Shown: positions 1 to 8,583, numbered from the stretch's first letter. The stretch is 64,000 bases of DNA from JANMDN01 sp031376285 (GCA_031376285.1 JANMDN010000046.1:1-64000); one strand, 5' to 3'. Notes: a model not told the origin generated them from the sequence alone. Numbers and translations are program-made.

Positions 1-69
1 CGCGGGCAGGAGCGCGAGGACACCGAGGCAGACAAGGCGGGAAGCCCGTCGGGGCCAGCGAGCAGTCAA
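1..69 (-). CDS. Partial N-terminus of a possible secreted protein (runs off the window)
   Basis: Reading leftwards from a TTG at 69-67, 23 codons run open to the window edge. They give a basic start followed by a hydrophobic stretch (LVCLGVLALLPA), which looks like a signal peptide. A GGAGGA ribosome-binding sequence sits at 79-74, only 4 nt before the TTG. Nothing downstream is visible, so no function can be given. An alternative is that this is chance open sequence. Confidence 0.35.
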   Translation of the reverse strand, partial: MTARWPRRASRLVCLGVLALLPA

Positions 70-317
70 TTCGTCCTCCGAGAACGGCACGCCGCGGACG
101 CCGGGATGGCCCGCGAGGTGCTCGCTATTTCACACAAGCAAGGGACCGATCCTGCGGCCGTTTGCCGCAGGCGTTACGAGAATGTGAGCTTTGCGACGGT
201 TTGATGTTCGGGTCTCGTTCTCGCCCGACACCGAGCGCTGACAGACGCGACCCGAAACGATTGAATCCGGAGGATTCGCGGAGCAAGGCGCGACGAACGT
301 CTACGGGAGCCGATCCA

Positions 318-1244
318 TTGAAATCACGAGTTGCGAGACCGGCAGGGGTGCGTTGGATGAATCTGGCGCTTGGCGCGGCCGCTGCCGCCATGTTCTGCAC
401 CCCGTCGCTCGGTGCTCCGCTCCCTGGCGCTCCAAAGTGCCGGATCTTTCCGGCAGACAACGTTTGGAACGCCCCGGTTAACCAGCTGCCGCTCGCCGCC
501 AACTCGGCTGCAATGGTCGGGGCCATCGGGCTCGACGCGTCGCTTCACCCGGACTTCAGTAATCAGGGGAACTACGGAATCCCGTTCAACATCGTTGGGC
601 GGAAGACGTCTCGTCAGCGCGTTCGATCCTTCGAATACGCCGACGAATCGGACCGTGTGAAGTATCCGATCCCGAAGCGCCCGAAGATCGAAGGCGGCTC
701 CGACCGGCACATGCTGATGATCGACCGCGACGCCTGCCGACTCTATGAACTCTTCGGCACGCAGCGCGCGGGCAACGGCTGGCGGGCGGGCTCGGGCGCG
801 GTCTGGAACCTCTCCTCGAATGCCCTTCGGCGAGACGGGTGGACGAGTGCTGACGCTGCCGGCTTGCCGATCTTCCCAGGCCTCGTTCGCTTCGATGAGG
901 TCAAGCGCGGAACGATCGATCACGCCCTCCGCTTCACCGCTCCGCGGAGTTCAACGTCCCATATCTTCCCGGCGCGCCATGACGCCGGATCTGACGACAC
1001 GAGCCTCCCGCCGATGGGTCTTCGGGTGCGCTTGAAGGCGTCGGTTTCGTTGGACGGGTTCGGCCGGCAGTCGAAGATCGTCCTCACGGCCCTGAAGCGC
1101 TACGGGATGATTCTCGCCGACAACGGCTCCCCTTGGTACGTCACCGGAGCGCCGGATCGGGGTTGGAACGACGACGACCTTCACGGCCTCGGGAAGCTCA
1201 CTGGCGCCGACTTCGAGGTGGTCGACACGTCGGGACTTCGCTGA
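318..1244 (+). CDS. Secreted protein of an unnamed actinobacterial family
   Basis: A 308-residue exported protein of unknown function. I chose TTG at 318 because GGGAG lies 8 nt upstream (305-309) and the product then begins with a basic segment, a hydrophobic core (LALGAAAAAMF) and a likely cleavage after SLGA. ATG at 357 is the alternative. The mature part has motifs I recall from a widespread uncharacterised secreted family: DNVWN near the start, LHPDF, YADESD, YPIP, DRHMLMIDRD, CRLYELF, SGAVWNLSSNALR, WTSADAAGLPI, ALRFTAP, LPPMG and YGMILADNGS. No known catalytic motif is visible. It stands alone, with a minus-strand partial gene behind it and the HhH gene ahead. Confidence 0.8.
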   Translation: MKSRVARPAGVRWMNLALGAAAAAMFCTPSLGAPLPGAPKCRIFPADNVWNAPVNQLPLAANSAAMVGAIGLDASLHPDFSNQGNYGIPFNIVGRKTSRQRVRSFEYADESDRVKYPIPKRPKIEGGSDRHMLMIDRDACRLYELFGTQRAGNGWRAGSGAVWNLSSNALRRDGWTSADAAGLPIFPGLVRFDEVKRGTIDHALRFTAPRSSTSHIFPARHDAGSDDTSLPPMGLRVRLKASVSLDGFGRQSKIVLTALKRYGMILADNGSPWYVTGAPDRGWNDDDLHGLGKLTGADFEVVDTSGLR

Positions 1245-1381
1245 CGGGATGGTGCGACGCGGGCGACGCAGAGGCGCCGCGAGTTGTATTTTGCCCGGGC
1301 CCGTCGATTCCCGGTCACCGCCGGAAGGCCGCGACGTGAGGAGTGATACCTGGCGCCCACCATCCCGAAGGATCCAACGTC

Positions 1382-1768
1382 GTGACCAGTACGCCAGTCG
1401 TCATCGCGCTGACCACCGCCGCCTTCCTGGCGACTGTCCTCCTTGCCTGGCTGGTTCTGAGCCTTCGACGCGGAACGAGCCCTGAGGATGGCGAAGCTGA
1501 CGAGTTGACGCCCTCAGAAGCGACTCATGCGGGAGCCCCGGAGCAGACCGCGGCGGCGAGCCTCCGCTCCATTCGTGGGATCGGTCCGGCGACCGAGGCC
1601 CGGCTGCGGGAGCACGGAATCGAGAGTGTCGACGACCTGGCAAACCTTGACTTCGAAGCTTTCGAGGAACTCCGGAGGGCGATCGGCCGACGCCCCGAAC
1701 AAATGTCTTGGATCGCCGAGGCGAGACGCCTGAGTCCTACCGGAAAGACCGAACCCGAGATCACGTAG
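1382..1768 (+). CDS. Membrane-anchored helix-hairpin-helix protein
   Basis: A 128-residue protein with one N-terminal transmembrane segment (about residues 5-25) and a cytoplasmic tail. The tail ends in a helix-hairpin-helix: IRGIGPATEARLREHGIESV followed by DLANLD. This resembles the C-terminal HhH found in ribosomal L21/L17-associated and FtsZ-region proteins of many bacteria, usually a non-specific DNA or protein contact. The start is GTG at 1382 with GAAGGA (1367-1372) 9 nt upstream; an ATG further upstream at 1343 lacks a comparable site. The function is unknown. Confidence 0.7.
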   Translation: MTSTPVVIALTTAAFLATVLLAWLVLSLRRGTSPEDGEADELTPSEATHAGAPEQTAAASLRSIRGIGPATEARLREHGIESVDDLANLDFEAFEELRRAIGRRPEQMSWIAEARRLSPTGKTEPEIT

Positions 1769-1832
1769 CCGAGCTCGTCATTCACGCCGGCCCTGCTCGG
1801 CGCAGCTTCAGGCGAGACAACTCATTCCGTAC

Positions 1833-1858
1833 GATCATGTACAGTGTTGTACATGATC
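1833..1858 (+). promoter_or_regulatory. Palindromic operator and -10 at the start of the antitoxin gene
   Basis: A perfect inverted repeat has arms GATCATGTACA (1833-1843) and TGTACATGATC (1848-1858) around GTGT. It contains both a -10-like TACAGT (1840-1845) and the antitoxin ATG (1853). A repressor bound here would cover promoter and start codon, which fits the autorepression known for Phd/YefM antitoxins. TACAGT lies 7 nt before ATG, so the message is probably leaderless. Confidence 0.75.
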
Positions 1859-2137
1859 TCTGTCAGCGACGCGCGCGCGACCCTGCCCCAAGTTCTCGAT
1901 CAGGTCGAGCGTGGGGAGGAGATCGTGATCAGCCGACACGGCAAGGCCGTTGCCATCGTGATCAGGCCCGATGCGCTCCGCGCTCGCCGTGCAGGTGCGG
2001 CGTTCGGTGTCGCTAATCAGATTCACATTGCCCTCGATGAGGCTCGACTTCGACCCATCCCTCCCGAGGGCATGAGCGTGGACGACGCTGAGCGGCGAGT
2101 CGGGCAGCTGCGCGCAGAGCGCGACCGCGGCGTGTAG
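1853..2137 (+). CDS. Antitoxin, Phd/YefM family
   Basis: A 94-residue antitoxin with the family N-terminus MISVSDARATLPQVLDQVERG, followed by the EEIVISRHGKAVAIVI strand region and a charged C-terminal tail that would bind the toxin. It overlaps the PIN toxin by one base (TAGTG at 2135-2139). ATG at 1853 was chosen over GTG at 1844 because it matches the family start and lies inside the operator palindrome. The protein should repress its own promoter and neutralise the downstream PIN RNase. Confidence 0.88.
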   Translation: MISVSDARATLPQVLDQVERGEEIVISRHGKAVAIVIRPDALRARRAGAAFGVANQIHIALDEARLRPIPPEGMSVDDAERRVGQLRAERDRGV

Positions 2138-2535
2138 TGGACGGCTTCGATGCCGACGTACTGATATACGCCGCCGCTCCCAAACACCCACTCGGTGTGC
2201 GGGTCGCCGCGCTGCTCAGCGTTCCGGATGCGGTCCACGTGGGCTCGACGCTCCTGCTCCCCGAGCTGCTGACGAAACCGATCCGGCGCGGCGACACCGT
2301 CGAACTTGCGGCGCTCGTCGGACTGCTGGCACGGATCGTCCTGCGTCCCGTCGACCAAGCGGCAGCTGAACTCGCCGTCGCGCTCGGCGCGTCGTACGCC
2401 CTGAAGGCCGCGGACGCGATCCACCTCGCAACCGCGATCGCAGCCGGGGCGGATCGCTTCATCACGAACAACCGGCGTGACTTTGATCGTCAGGTCACCG
2501 AGATCGCCGTCACGTTTCCAGACGCGCTGCCGTGA
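2137..2535 (+). CDS. PIN-domain toxin ribonuclease (VapC-like)
   Basis: A 132-residue PIN-domain RNase, the toxin of the pair that starts at 1853. The acidic metal site is visible: Asp in FDADVLIYA near the N-terminus, Glu in LLPELL, Asp in KAADAIHLATA and Asp in ITNNRRDFD near the C-terminus. The GTG start overlaps the antitoxin stop by one base, so translation is coupled. PIN toxins generally cleave tRNA or rRNA; the target here cannot be told. Its stop (TGA 2533-2535) also overlaps an in-frame GTG of the next gene, but the better start of that gene is at 2571. Confidence 0.88.
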   Translation: MDGFDADVLIYAAAPKHPLGVRVAALLSVPDAVHVGSTLLLPELLTKPIRRGDTVELAALVGLLARIVLRPVDQAAAELAVALGASYALKAADAIHLATAIAAGADRFITNNRRDFDRQVTEIAVTFPDALP

Positions 2536-2570
2536 CTCCCGGCGACAGCGGGCCTGCTAGCTTGGTCGTG

Positions 2571-4130
2571 ATGTCCGAGGAGCGACGCGATCGCGCGGAG
2601 AGAACACCGCGGGCAGCGTCCGACGGCGCGACCGGCGCTCGGCTTCGTTCGGTCATCGAGACGCTTGAGGCCATCACCTCAGACCGCAGCCTCCTTGGCA
2701 CGCTCTCTGAAGAGGAGCGTGCTCGCCTGCGCGCTGCCGCTGGCGACGTGTTCAACCCCGACGTCGTCCAACGGCGTCAGTGGAACAAGGATCTCCGTCG
2801 CCGAGCGAAAGCCGAGAAGCAGGCCCGCGATGAGGCAGTGCTCTCGGAGACTGGCATCCGGGTACTTCGCGAGCGCCCCGTTTTCACGACCCCGAACGTC
2901 ACGGCGCCAAAGGCCACCACGTCGCAGACCGCCGAGATCCCACGCGTCGGCGGCGATCATCGGACCTGCTACGTCTGCAAGGAACCCTACGACGAGATCC
3001 ACCACTTCTACGATCAACTTTGCTCGTCCTGCGGCGACCTGAACTTCCTGAAGCGCACCGAGACCGCGGATCTGCGCGGGCGCGTGGCGCTCCTGACGGG
3101 TGGGCGAGTGAAGATCGGCTACCAAGCCGGCATCAAACTGCTTCGGGCTGGCGCGCACGTCATCGTGACGACCCGCTTCCCGCGCGACTCAGCGACCCGC
3201 TACGCCAGCGAGCCCGATTTCGAGCAGTGGAGCGAGCGGCTGGAGATCTTCGGGCTGGATCTGCGCCACACCCCGAGTGTCGAGGGTTTCTGCGCGCACC
3301 TGCTCGAGACGCGCGATCGCCTCGACTTCATCGTCAACAACGCGTGTCAGACGGTGCGTCGCCCGCCGGGCTTCTACCGGCACATGTGGGATCTGGAGAT
3401 CGCGTCGATCGACGCGATGGCCCCGGAAGCGCTTCGACTCCTCGGGCAGTACGAGGGCCTCCGACGTACGGAAATGCTGCCGTCAGGTACGCCTGTGGCG
3501 GCCGGCGAGGTAGCGAGGCTTGCGGCGGCGGTCAACTCGGCTGAACTCTCGAAGGTGTCGCTCCTCCCCGAAGATCTGGAGGAGGACCACCTCTTCCCCG
3601 AGGGTCAGCTCGACAAGGATCTTCAGCAGGTCGACTTGCGTGGTCGTAACTCGTGGCGGCTCCTGCTTGACGAGGTGTCGACCGTCGAGTTGCTTGAAAC
3701 GCAGCTCGTCAACGCGATCGCCCCGTTCGTGCTGAACGCGCGCCTCAAGCCGCTGATGCTTCGCACGCCCGGGCGCGACAAGCACATCGTCAACGTGTCG
3801 GCCGTCGAGGGGCAGTTCTACCGAAAGTTCAAGACCACCCGCCACCCGCATACGAATATGGCGAAGGCGGCCCTCAACATGATGACGAGAACGGCCGCCG
3901 CCGACTACTACGGCGACGGCATTCACATGAATAGCGTCGACACGGGCTGGGTGACCGACGAAGACCCGATCGAGATCGCGGAGCGCAAGACCTCCGAGCA
4001 CGGCTTCCAGCCACCGCTCGACATCGTCGACGGAGCGGCGCGGATCGTCGACCCGATCATCGTGGGCGCGAACACCGGCGAGCACGTCTGGGGGCAGTTC
4101 CTCAAGGACTACCGGTCAACCGACTGGTAG
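2571..4130 (+). CDS. SDR-family protein with N-terminal zinc finger, catalytic Tyr replaced
   Basis: A 519-residue protein. Residues 1-100 are charged and helical. Next comes a zinc-ribbon-like CYVC...CSSC region, then a Rossmann SDR domain starting LLTGGRVKIGYQAG. The NNAC motif of SDRs is present (IVNNACQT), as is the Ser region (NVSAVEG). Where SDRs carry YxxxK this protein reads TNMAK, so the catalytic Tyr appears to be Thr. It may therefore not be a standard dehydrogenase. A TAGCTT hexamer at 2558-2563 lies 7 nt before ATG 2571, suggesting a leaderless start; GTG 2532 overlapping the toxin stop is the alternative. A decayed copy of its 3' end lies at 6958-7046. Confidence 0.8.
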   Translation: MSEERRDRAERTPRAASDGATGARLRSVIETLEAITSDRSLLGTLSEEERARLRAAAGDVFNPDVVQRRQWNKDLRRRAKAEKQARDEAVLSETGIRVLRERPVFTTPNVTAPKATTSQTAEIPRVGGDHRTCYVCKEPYDEIHHFYDQLCSSCGDLNFLKRTETADLRGRVALLTGGRVKIGYQAGIKLLRAGAHVIVTTRFPRDSATRYASEPDFEQWSERLEIFGLDLRHTPSVEGFCAHLLETRDRLDFIVNNACQTVRRPPGFYRHMWDLEIASIDAMAPEALRLLGQYEGLRRTEMLPSGTPVAAGEVARLAAAVNSAELSKVSLLPEDLEEDHLFPEGQLDKDLQQVDLRGRNSWRLLLDEVSTVELLETQLVNAIAPFVLNARLKPLMLRTPGRDKHIVNVSAVEGQFYRKFKTTRHPHTNMAKAALNMMTRTAAADYYGDGIHMNSVDTGWVTDEDPIEIAERKTSEHGFQPPLDIVDGAARIVDPIIVGANTGEHVWGQFLKDYRSTDW

Positions 4131-4164
4131 CTGATCAAGTCAAGTTGTCAGCCCGCTCAAGGGT

Positions 4165-4572
4165 TCACTCGGACTCGAGGCGCGACTTGAGCGCTTCCAA
4201 GGCGGCCGCAAGGGGCACGCGCAGCCGGCTCTCGATGTCGTAGGCGGGGTCGTCGGAGGTCGCGGTCTGTCGCCAGAACACACGCGAACCAGTGGCGATC
4301 TCGTCAACGCCGATCGTCGCCTTGTGGCTCGTTAGACCGGGGATGCCTTCAGTAACAACATAGGAGTACCGCCGCGCCGCGTCGTCACGGTCGACGAGGT
4401 CCTCAAGCAGTACGGCACCGCTTGCCATCGTGACCTTGCGACCGCCGGGCGTGGGCTCACACGCGGCTGCTGGAGCGAACCAGTCCGTGATGCCGATCGG
4501 GTCGCCAGCGACCCTCCATGCGGTGTCCGCGGGCACGGCGATGTCGACTGAGACGGTGAAGTCGTTGGCCAC
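4165..4572 (-). CDS. SRPBCC / polyketide cyclase-like protein
   Basis: A 135-residue protein of the START/Bet v1-like SRPBCC fold. Typical features are the opening strand FTVSVDIAVPADTAW, then DPIGITDWF and a repeated strand pattern through VFWRQTA to a long C-terminal helix (AAALEALKSRLE). Members bind hydrophobic ligands or act as cyclases; no substrate can be inferred. GTG at 4572 is used because GAGGAG sits 7 nt upstream; the longer open frame to 4695 is basic and unlikely. It is convergent with the SDR gene. Confidence 0.8.
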   Translation of the reverse strand: MANDFTVSVDIAVPADTAWRVAGDPIGITDWFAPAAACEPTPGGRKVTMASGAVLLEDLVDRDDAARRYSYVVTEGIPGLTSHKATIGVDEIATGSRVFWRQTATSDDPAYDIESRLRVPLAAALEALKSRLESE

Positions 4573-4832
4573 GGGGTCTCTCCTCGGCGCGGATTGGACG
4601 ACGGAACTCAGCCTACCTCGCAACCCTAATGGAAGCGGCGTTCCGAACCGAATGCTCGGGCCCAACGACATCCGCGGCCGTGGCCATCTGGCCACTACCG
4701 GTGGCCACCGATTCTCGCTACTTTCACCACCGTGAGAGTTCGGGAGACGCGCGGTTTTGCGTGTGGTGACACCTCAAGCGAACATCTCTGAGCATTGCTC
4801 GCCATCGTACGTCGCACGGGAGGTTTGCCCTC

Positions 4833-6554
4833 ATGAATCATTTTCGTTCGGCCCTCACAACAGCAGTTGCCATCGCATCTCTGACAGCGATGTCGGCCGT
4901 CGCGACGGCAACGGTCGGGGATCGAAAGGACCTCTCAGACCGAACTACCGACGCCTCACAACCGCAACTCGCCGCAAACCTCGGCGGCGCGGCGGTGGCA
5001 GCTTGGCGCGAGCGTCGCGGTCGCGACTGGATCGTTCGCGCGTCGACCAGGTCAGCAAGTGGCGACTGGTCGGCGGCGCGCGACCTCTCGCTTCCGGGTG
5101 GCACCGCGGAGGGTCTCGATGCGGCGATCGGCGGTGGCGGCGCGGCGGCGGTGGTGTGGCATCGCGCGATCGGGGCAAAGACCGTCGTGGAGGTTGCGCT
5201 CGGCTCGCCCGACGGCTCGTGGAGCGCACCGTTGACGCTCTCGGACCCGACCGAGAGTGCCTTCGGACCGAAGATCGCGGTCGGTAAGGACGGTGCGGCG
5301 ACCGCGATCTGGTCGCGATCAGATGGCCGCAGCGCACTCGTGCAGTCCTCTTCTCATCCGTCGGGTGGAGCCTGGACGGCGGCGGTCAATATCTCCGAAC
5401 CGGGTCGCAGCGCGACCGACCCGCAGCTCGGCCTCGATGACGCTGGCGATGCAACGGCGATCTGGCGGCGCTCGGACGGGTCGTTCTCGCTTGTGCAGGC
5501 ATCCAGGCGACCGGTCGCAGGAGCGTGGACTACGCCGGTCAACCTCTCCGCCCCAGGCGGGGACGCGAGTAGCGCGCGACTGGCCGTCACACGCGCAGGG
5601 CTTGCGGTTGCCATCTGGCGTCGTTTCAACGGCAGCGAGCGGGTGATCCAAACCAGCGAACTCGCGCCCGGAGGCCAGTGGACACCCGCCGAGGACCGTT
5701 CGCGTGGGGCGAAGAGCGCCCAGTCACCACGTCTCATCGAAGGCGACGGCGGCGCGTTGATGGCGCTCTGGGCGACGCCGGATGGACTCTTCGCGATCAA
5801 CCGAGGAGCCCAGGGCTTCGGCGCGCAGAAGTTCCTGACCTACGGCGACGGCGACGATAGCCTTGCGCTCGACCCGAAGGGTGGCGTCGCCCTCGTGAGA
5901 GGTGGCTACGGCTCGGTGAGTGGAGCGTTCAAGGTCCAGGGTGACCAGGACTTCAACGAAGCGGAGGGACTCAGCCCCTGCTACGAGGCGGACTCGGAGG
6001 AGTGCTTCACGGCGTTCTCATCCAAGGTCGCCGCAACCGGCCCGGGGAGAGCCGTCGCCATCTGGCTCCACTCACGGGCCAACCACGACGTGGTGCAGAC
6101 GGTCGACTTCGATGAAACCCGACCGCCCCCGCCCGCCGACGAGTCGACGGACACCACCGGAGCGGAGGAGAACCAGGCTCCGGTGCGGCTCGAAACCAGC
6201 CGCGGCCAGCTTCGACTCACGCGGGCCGGGTGGGCCCGCCTCCCGCTCTTCTGCGGCGGCGCAAAATGCACCGGCCAGGTCACGATTCGCGCCATGCTGG
6301 CCCCGCGTGGCACGACCCGGTACGAGTCCGAGGCCCGCACCCCGCCGGTCCACGCCACCAGCAGAATTGCTCTGGACGCGCAGACGGACGCAATGATCAG
6401 CCTTCGTCCTTCGCCCCGACTGCGCCGCGCGGTCGCCCGTTTCGGGAGCGTACGCGTGCTGCTCACCCTGACCGCGAAGGCTGGCGACCGGCGCGTCAAC
6501 GTGCGGCGCGTCGTCACGCTGGTGCCTTCGACCGCACCGCCGCCGCTTCGGTAG
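4833..6554 (+). CDS. Secreted repeat protein, probably beta-propeller
   Basis: A 573-residue exported protein. The signal peptide spans about residues 1-27 (ALTTAVAIASLTAMSAVATA). It is followed by at least five repeats of about 50 residues with the pattern ATAIWxRxDG...VQxSxxPxGGxWTxxVNLSxPG, which suggests a propeller. A linker rich in Pro and Glu (about 425-445) precedes a C-terminal beta domain with a CGGAKC cysteine pair. GGGAGG lies before the ATG. A GC-rich hairpin at 6625-6652 probably ends the transcript. No enzyme motif is seen; a surface or carbohydrate-binding role is a guess. Confidence 0.78.
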   Translation: MNHFRSALTTAVAIASLTAMSAVATATVGDRKDLSDRTTDASQPQLAANLGGAAVAAWRERRGRDWIVRASTRSASGDWSAARDLSLPGGTAEGLDAAIGGGGAAAVVWHRAIGAKTVVEVALGSPDGSWSAPLTLSDPTESAFGPKIAVGKDGAATAIWSRSDGRSALVQSSSHPSGGAWTAAVNISEPGRSATDPQLGLDDAGDATAIWRRSDGSFSLVQASRRPVAGAWTTPVNLSAPGGDASSARLAVTRAGLAVAIWRRFNGSERVIQTSELAPGGQWTPAEDRSRGAKSAQSPRLIEGDGGALMALWATPDGLFAINRGAQGFGAQKFLTYGDGDDSLALDPKGGVALVRGGYGSVSGAFKVQGDQDFNEAEGLSPCYEADSEECFTAFSSKVAATGPGRAVAIWLHSRANHDVVQTVDFDETRPPPPADESTDTTGAEENQAPVRLETSRGQLRLTRAGWARLPLFCGGAKCTGQVTIRAMLAPRGTTRYESEARTPPVHATSRIALDAQTDAMISLRPSPRLRRAVARFGSVRVLLTLTAKAGDRRVNVRRVVTLVPSTAPPPLR

Positions 6555-6624
6555 CGCCTCTGAGCCCGCCACCCCGAGCACGGAACCTCGGTGGCGTGGT
6601 GGTCAACAGACGTAGACGCGCGAC

Positions 6625-6652
6625 GGGCCGGTGGTGTCGCACCCACCGGCCC
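6625..6652 (+). terminator. GC-rich hairpin, probable terminator
   Basis: A perfect 10-bp stem (GGGCCGGTGG / CCACCGGCCC) with an 8-nt loop lies about 70 nt after the stop of the secreted repeat protein. No T-run follows, so termination is inferred from position and stability only. Confidence 0.5.
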
Positions 6653-6781
6653 CGCGGTCTCGGCCCTGAACCCCGATCCTTCGAGGTCCAGTCGCCGACC
6701 TCAAGTTCCTTGGGCGCCTCGGGCGTCGCCTGTGCGACCGAGCTCCTCCCCCGAACCCACCGACGATCTGCGTCTTGACCG

Positions 6782-6950
6782 TTGACCAAGGGGCCGGGAC
6801 TGCTCGACACATCGATGGTCGTTGCCACCGAGACCGGTTTGCTGCGTAAAGGATCTCCCGACCGACGCAGCGCAGCCGTATCAGTCGTAACGCTTGTGAA
6901 CCTCACGCTGGCGTTCTCGCCGCAACAGGCTCGGAGGGGGAGACCCGTGC
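6782..6950 (+). pseudogene. Decayed vapC (PIN-domain) remnant
   Basis: The frame from TTG 6782 reads GLLDTSMVVATETG and then AAVSVVTLVNLTLAF. This matches the start of VapC proteins (LLDTS, then the SVVTLAEL strand), but the conserved Glu of TLAEL is Asn and the rest of the PIN domain is missing. The preceding frame ends EPTDDLRLDR with a TGA overlapping this TTG (TTGA at 6782-6785), like an antitoxin tail coupled to a toxin. It runs straight into the SDR remnant. I read it as a dead toxin-antitoxin locus. Confidence 0.6.
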
Positions 6951-6957
6951 TCGAACG

Positions 6958-7046
6958 CAAGGTTGACGCGCGCCGGGGCCGGACGCCCCACATCATCGTC
7001 GGCAAACGCCGGAGAGCACGTCTGGGGGCAGTTCCTCAAGGCCTGA
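6958..7046 (+). pseudogene. Remnant of the 3' end of the zinc-finger SDR gene
   Basis: Positions 7014-7041 are identical over 28 bases to 4080-4107 in the SDR gene, encoding EHVWGQFLK. Further left, similarity continues through the codons for HIIVG, with a 2-nt deletion that breaks the frame. The reading frame then stops at 7044-7046. Everything upstream of this C-terminal part is gone. It marks an old second copy of the SDR gene or a partial duplication of this island. Confidence 0.75.
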
Positions 7047-7074
7047 CGACCAGACGACAGGTAGCCGTTCCGCA

Positions 7075-7135
7075 GTCTGCGGATCGTCCACCATATGTCT
7101 GCAGATTGTCCACTTGCGAGGTGCAAAACGTCCAT
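7075..7135 (+). repeat. Three tandem 22-bp-spaced repeats upstream of an AAA_14 gene
   Basis: Units start at 7075 (GTCTGCGGATCGTCCAC), 7097 (GTCTGCAGATTGTCCAC) and 7119 (AGGTGCAAAACGTCCAT), exactly 22 bp apart. The first two differ at 2 of 17 positions; the third is degenerate, matching at 11 of 17. They end 21 bp before the ATPase ATG. The spacing of about two helical turns suggests tandem binding sites on one DNA face. They are too short and too few for CRISPR. Confidence 0.7.
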
Positions 7136-7156
7136 TACTTGTGCAATGATGCATGA

Positions 7157-8422
7157 ATGTTTCCGGCCCCGGGATATCGCCAGATCCTGGCGCGACATCT
7201 GCTTGGCCCGGTGCGCGATGCACTACTGGACACGCGTGTTGTCGCGGTCGTCGGCCCCCGTCAAGCCGGGAAGTCCACCCTGGTGCGCCAGCTTGTCGGC
7301 GAGCTAGTCGGCGCCACCTACGCGTCACTTGATGACCCAGAGGTACGGGCGCTTGCAAGCGATGATCCAATCGGGTTCATCGAGGGGCGACCCGGACTGT
7401 TTGCAATCGACGAGGTCCAGCGGGTGCCCGACCTGATCCTGGCGATCAAAGCCAGCGTCGACCGCGACCAGCGGCCGGGCCGATTCCTGATCACCGGCAG
7501 CTCCCAACTCAGCGCCAACCGCGCTGTCTCCGAGACCCTCGCGGGACGTATCGAGCGCCACACGTTGTGGCCACTGAGCCAAGGCGAACTTGAACAGCAC
7601 AGGGAAACGTTTCTCGACCGACTGTTGACGGGAAACCTACCGGCGGCCTTCACATGCACACTGGGCAAACGCGACTACCTCGAGCGTGCGGTCGCTGGAG
7701 GATTCCCGGAGGCCGTACTCCGCCAAGGGTCCCGCCGGCGCGCATGGTTCACCTCATACGTAGGGACCGTCATCGAGCGTGAAGCACCCGGCATCTCGGC
7801 TTCCCCGAGGACCGCCGACTTACCCCGGCTGCTGCGCCTCGTGGCGGCCCGTCACGCGGGGCTGATCAACGTTGCCGATTTGGCCGCAGACGCCCGGCTC
7901 CCACGGACCAGTGTGCTGCGCTACCTCGATGTACTGGAAGCACTGTTCCTCACCGTCCGGATACCGGCATGGTCGACGAACCTGAGTCAACGCGAGATCC
8001 GCGCGCCCAAGATCTTCGTTACCGACCCCGGACTTGCAGCCGCACTACGCCGAGCCGAGGTCGAGACGATGGTGCTTCCCGAGGTTTCAAAGGGATCGGA
8101 GGGACCGATTATCGAAGGCTTCGTCCTCGCCGAACTCCTGCGCCAGGCCGCCGCCGCCGCTGACCCACCAGCCATCTCTCACTACCGCAGCAGTGACGGC
8201 GTCGAGATCGATCTCTTGGTGGAGGCCCCCGACGGGCGCGTCGCCGCAATCGAGGTAAAGGCAGGGGCCGGGATAACGCCCTCGGCACCCCGCAACCTGG
8301 CAGCGCTGCGCGACCGCCTGGGCGACCGCTTCATCGGCGGTGTCGTCCTCCACGCCGGGCAGCGCGGCACCGTACTCGGTGAACGAATCACCAGCGCCCC
8401 AATCGCAGCCCTCTGGCAATAG
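7157..8422 (+). CDS. AAA_14 ATPase with C-terminal DUF4143
   Basis: A 421-residue protein. Walker A is GPRQAGKST (about residues 33-41) and Walker B is LFAIDEVQR. A sensor strand (RFLITGSSQ) and the family RIERHTLWPLSQGE motif follow. A winged-helix section (about 225-275) and DUF4143 follow, with a PD-(D/E)xK-like core: Asp in VEIDLLVE and Glu-Val-Lys in AAIEVKAG. The family is common in bacteria and archaea and its function is poorly known. The ATG lies downstream of three tandem repeats that probably control it. A homologue lies at 14315. Confidence 0.88.
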   Translation: MFPAPGYRQILARHLLGPVRDALLDTRVVAVVGPRQAGKSTLVRQLVGELVGATYASLDDPEVRALASDDPIGFIEGRPGLFAIDEVQRVPDLILAIKASVDRDQRPGRFLITGSSQLSANRAVSETLAGRIERHTLWPLSQGELEQHRETFLDRLLTGNLPAAFTCTLGKRDYLERAVAGGFPEAVLRQGSRRRAWFTSYVGTVIEREAPGISASPRTADLPRLLRLVAARHAGLINVADLAADARLPRTSVLRYLDVLEALFLTVRIPAWSTNLSQREIRAPKIFVTDPGLAAALRRAEVETMVLPEVSKGSEGPIIEGFVLAELLRQAAAAADPPAISHYRSSDGVEIDLLVEAPDGRVAAIEVKAGAGITPSAPRNLAALRDRLGDRFIGGVVLHAGQRGTVLGERITSAPIAALWQ

Positions 8423-8583
8423 AGTTGCCATCCAGCCCGGACGCCCCTGACGGGTCAGACGGTCGGTTGCGACGACGAGGCCCTCTGGGTTCTTCGGCAC
8501 GTACATCGCTTTGTCGCCGTAGCCAGTTCATGCCAAAAGGCGTCGGCCCGACTGGCGCTCGTCATTGAGAATACGTCGATGCG

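Noticed and set aside
7075..7135. Tandem repeats as a CRISPR array
   Set aside because: Units are 17 bp with 5-bp gaps, imperfect, only three, and no cas gene is near.
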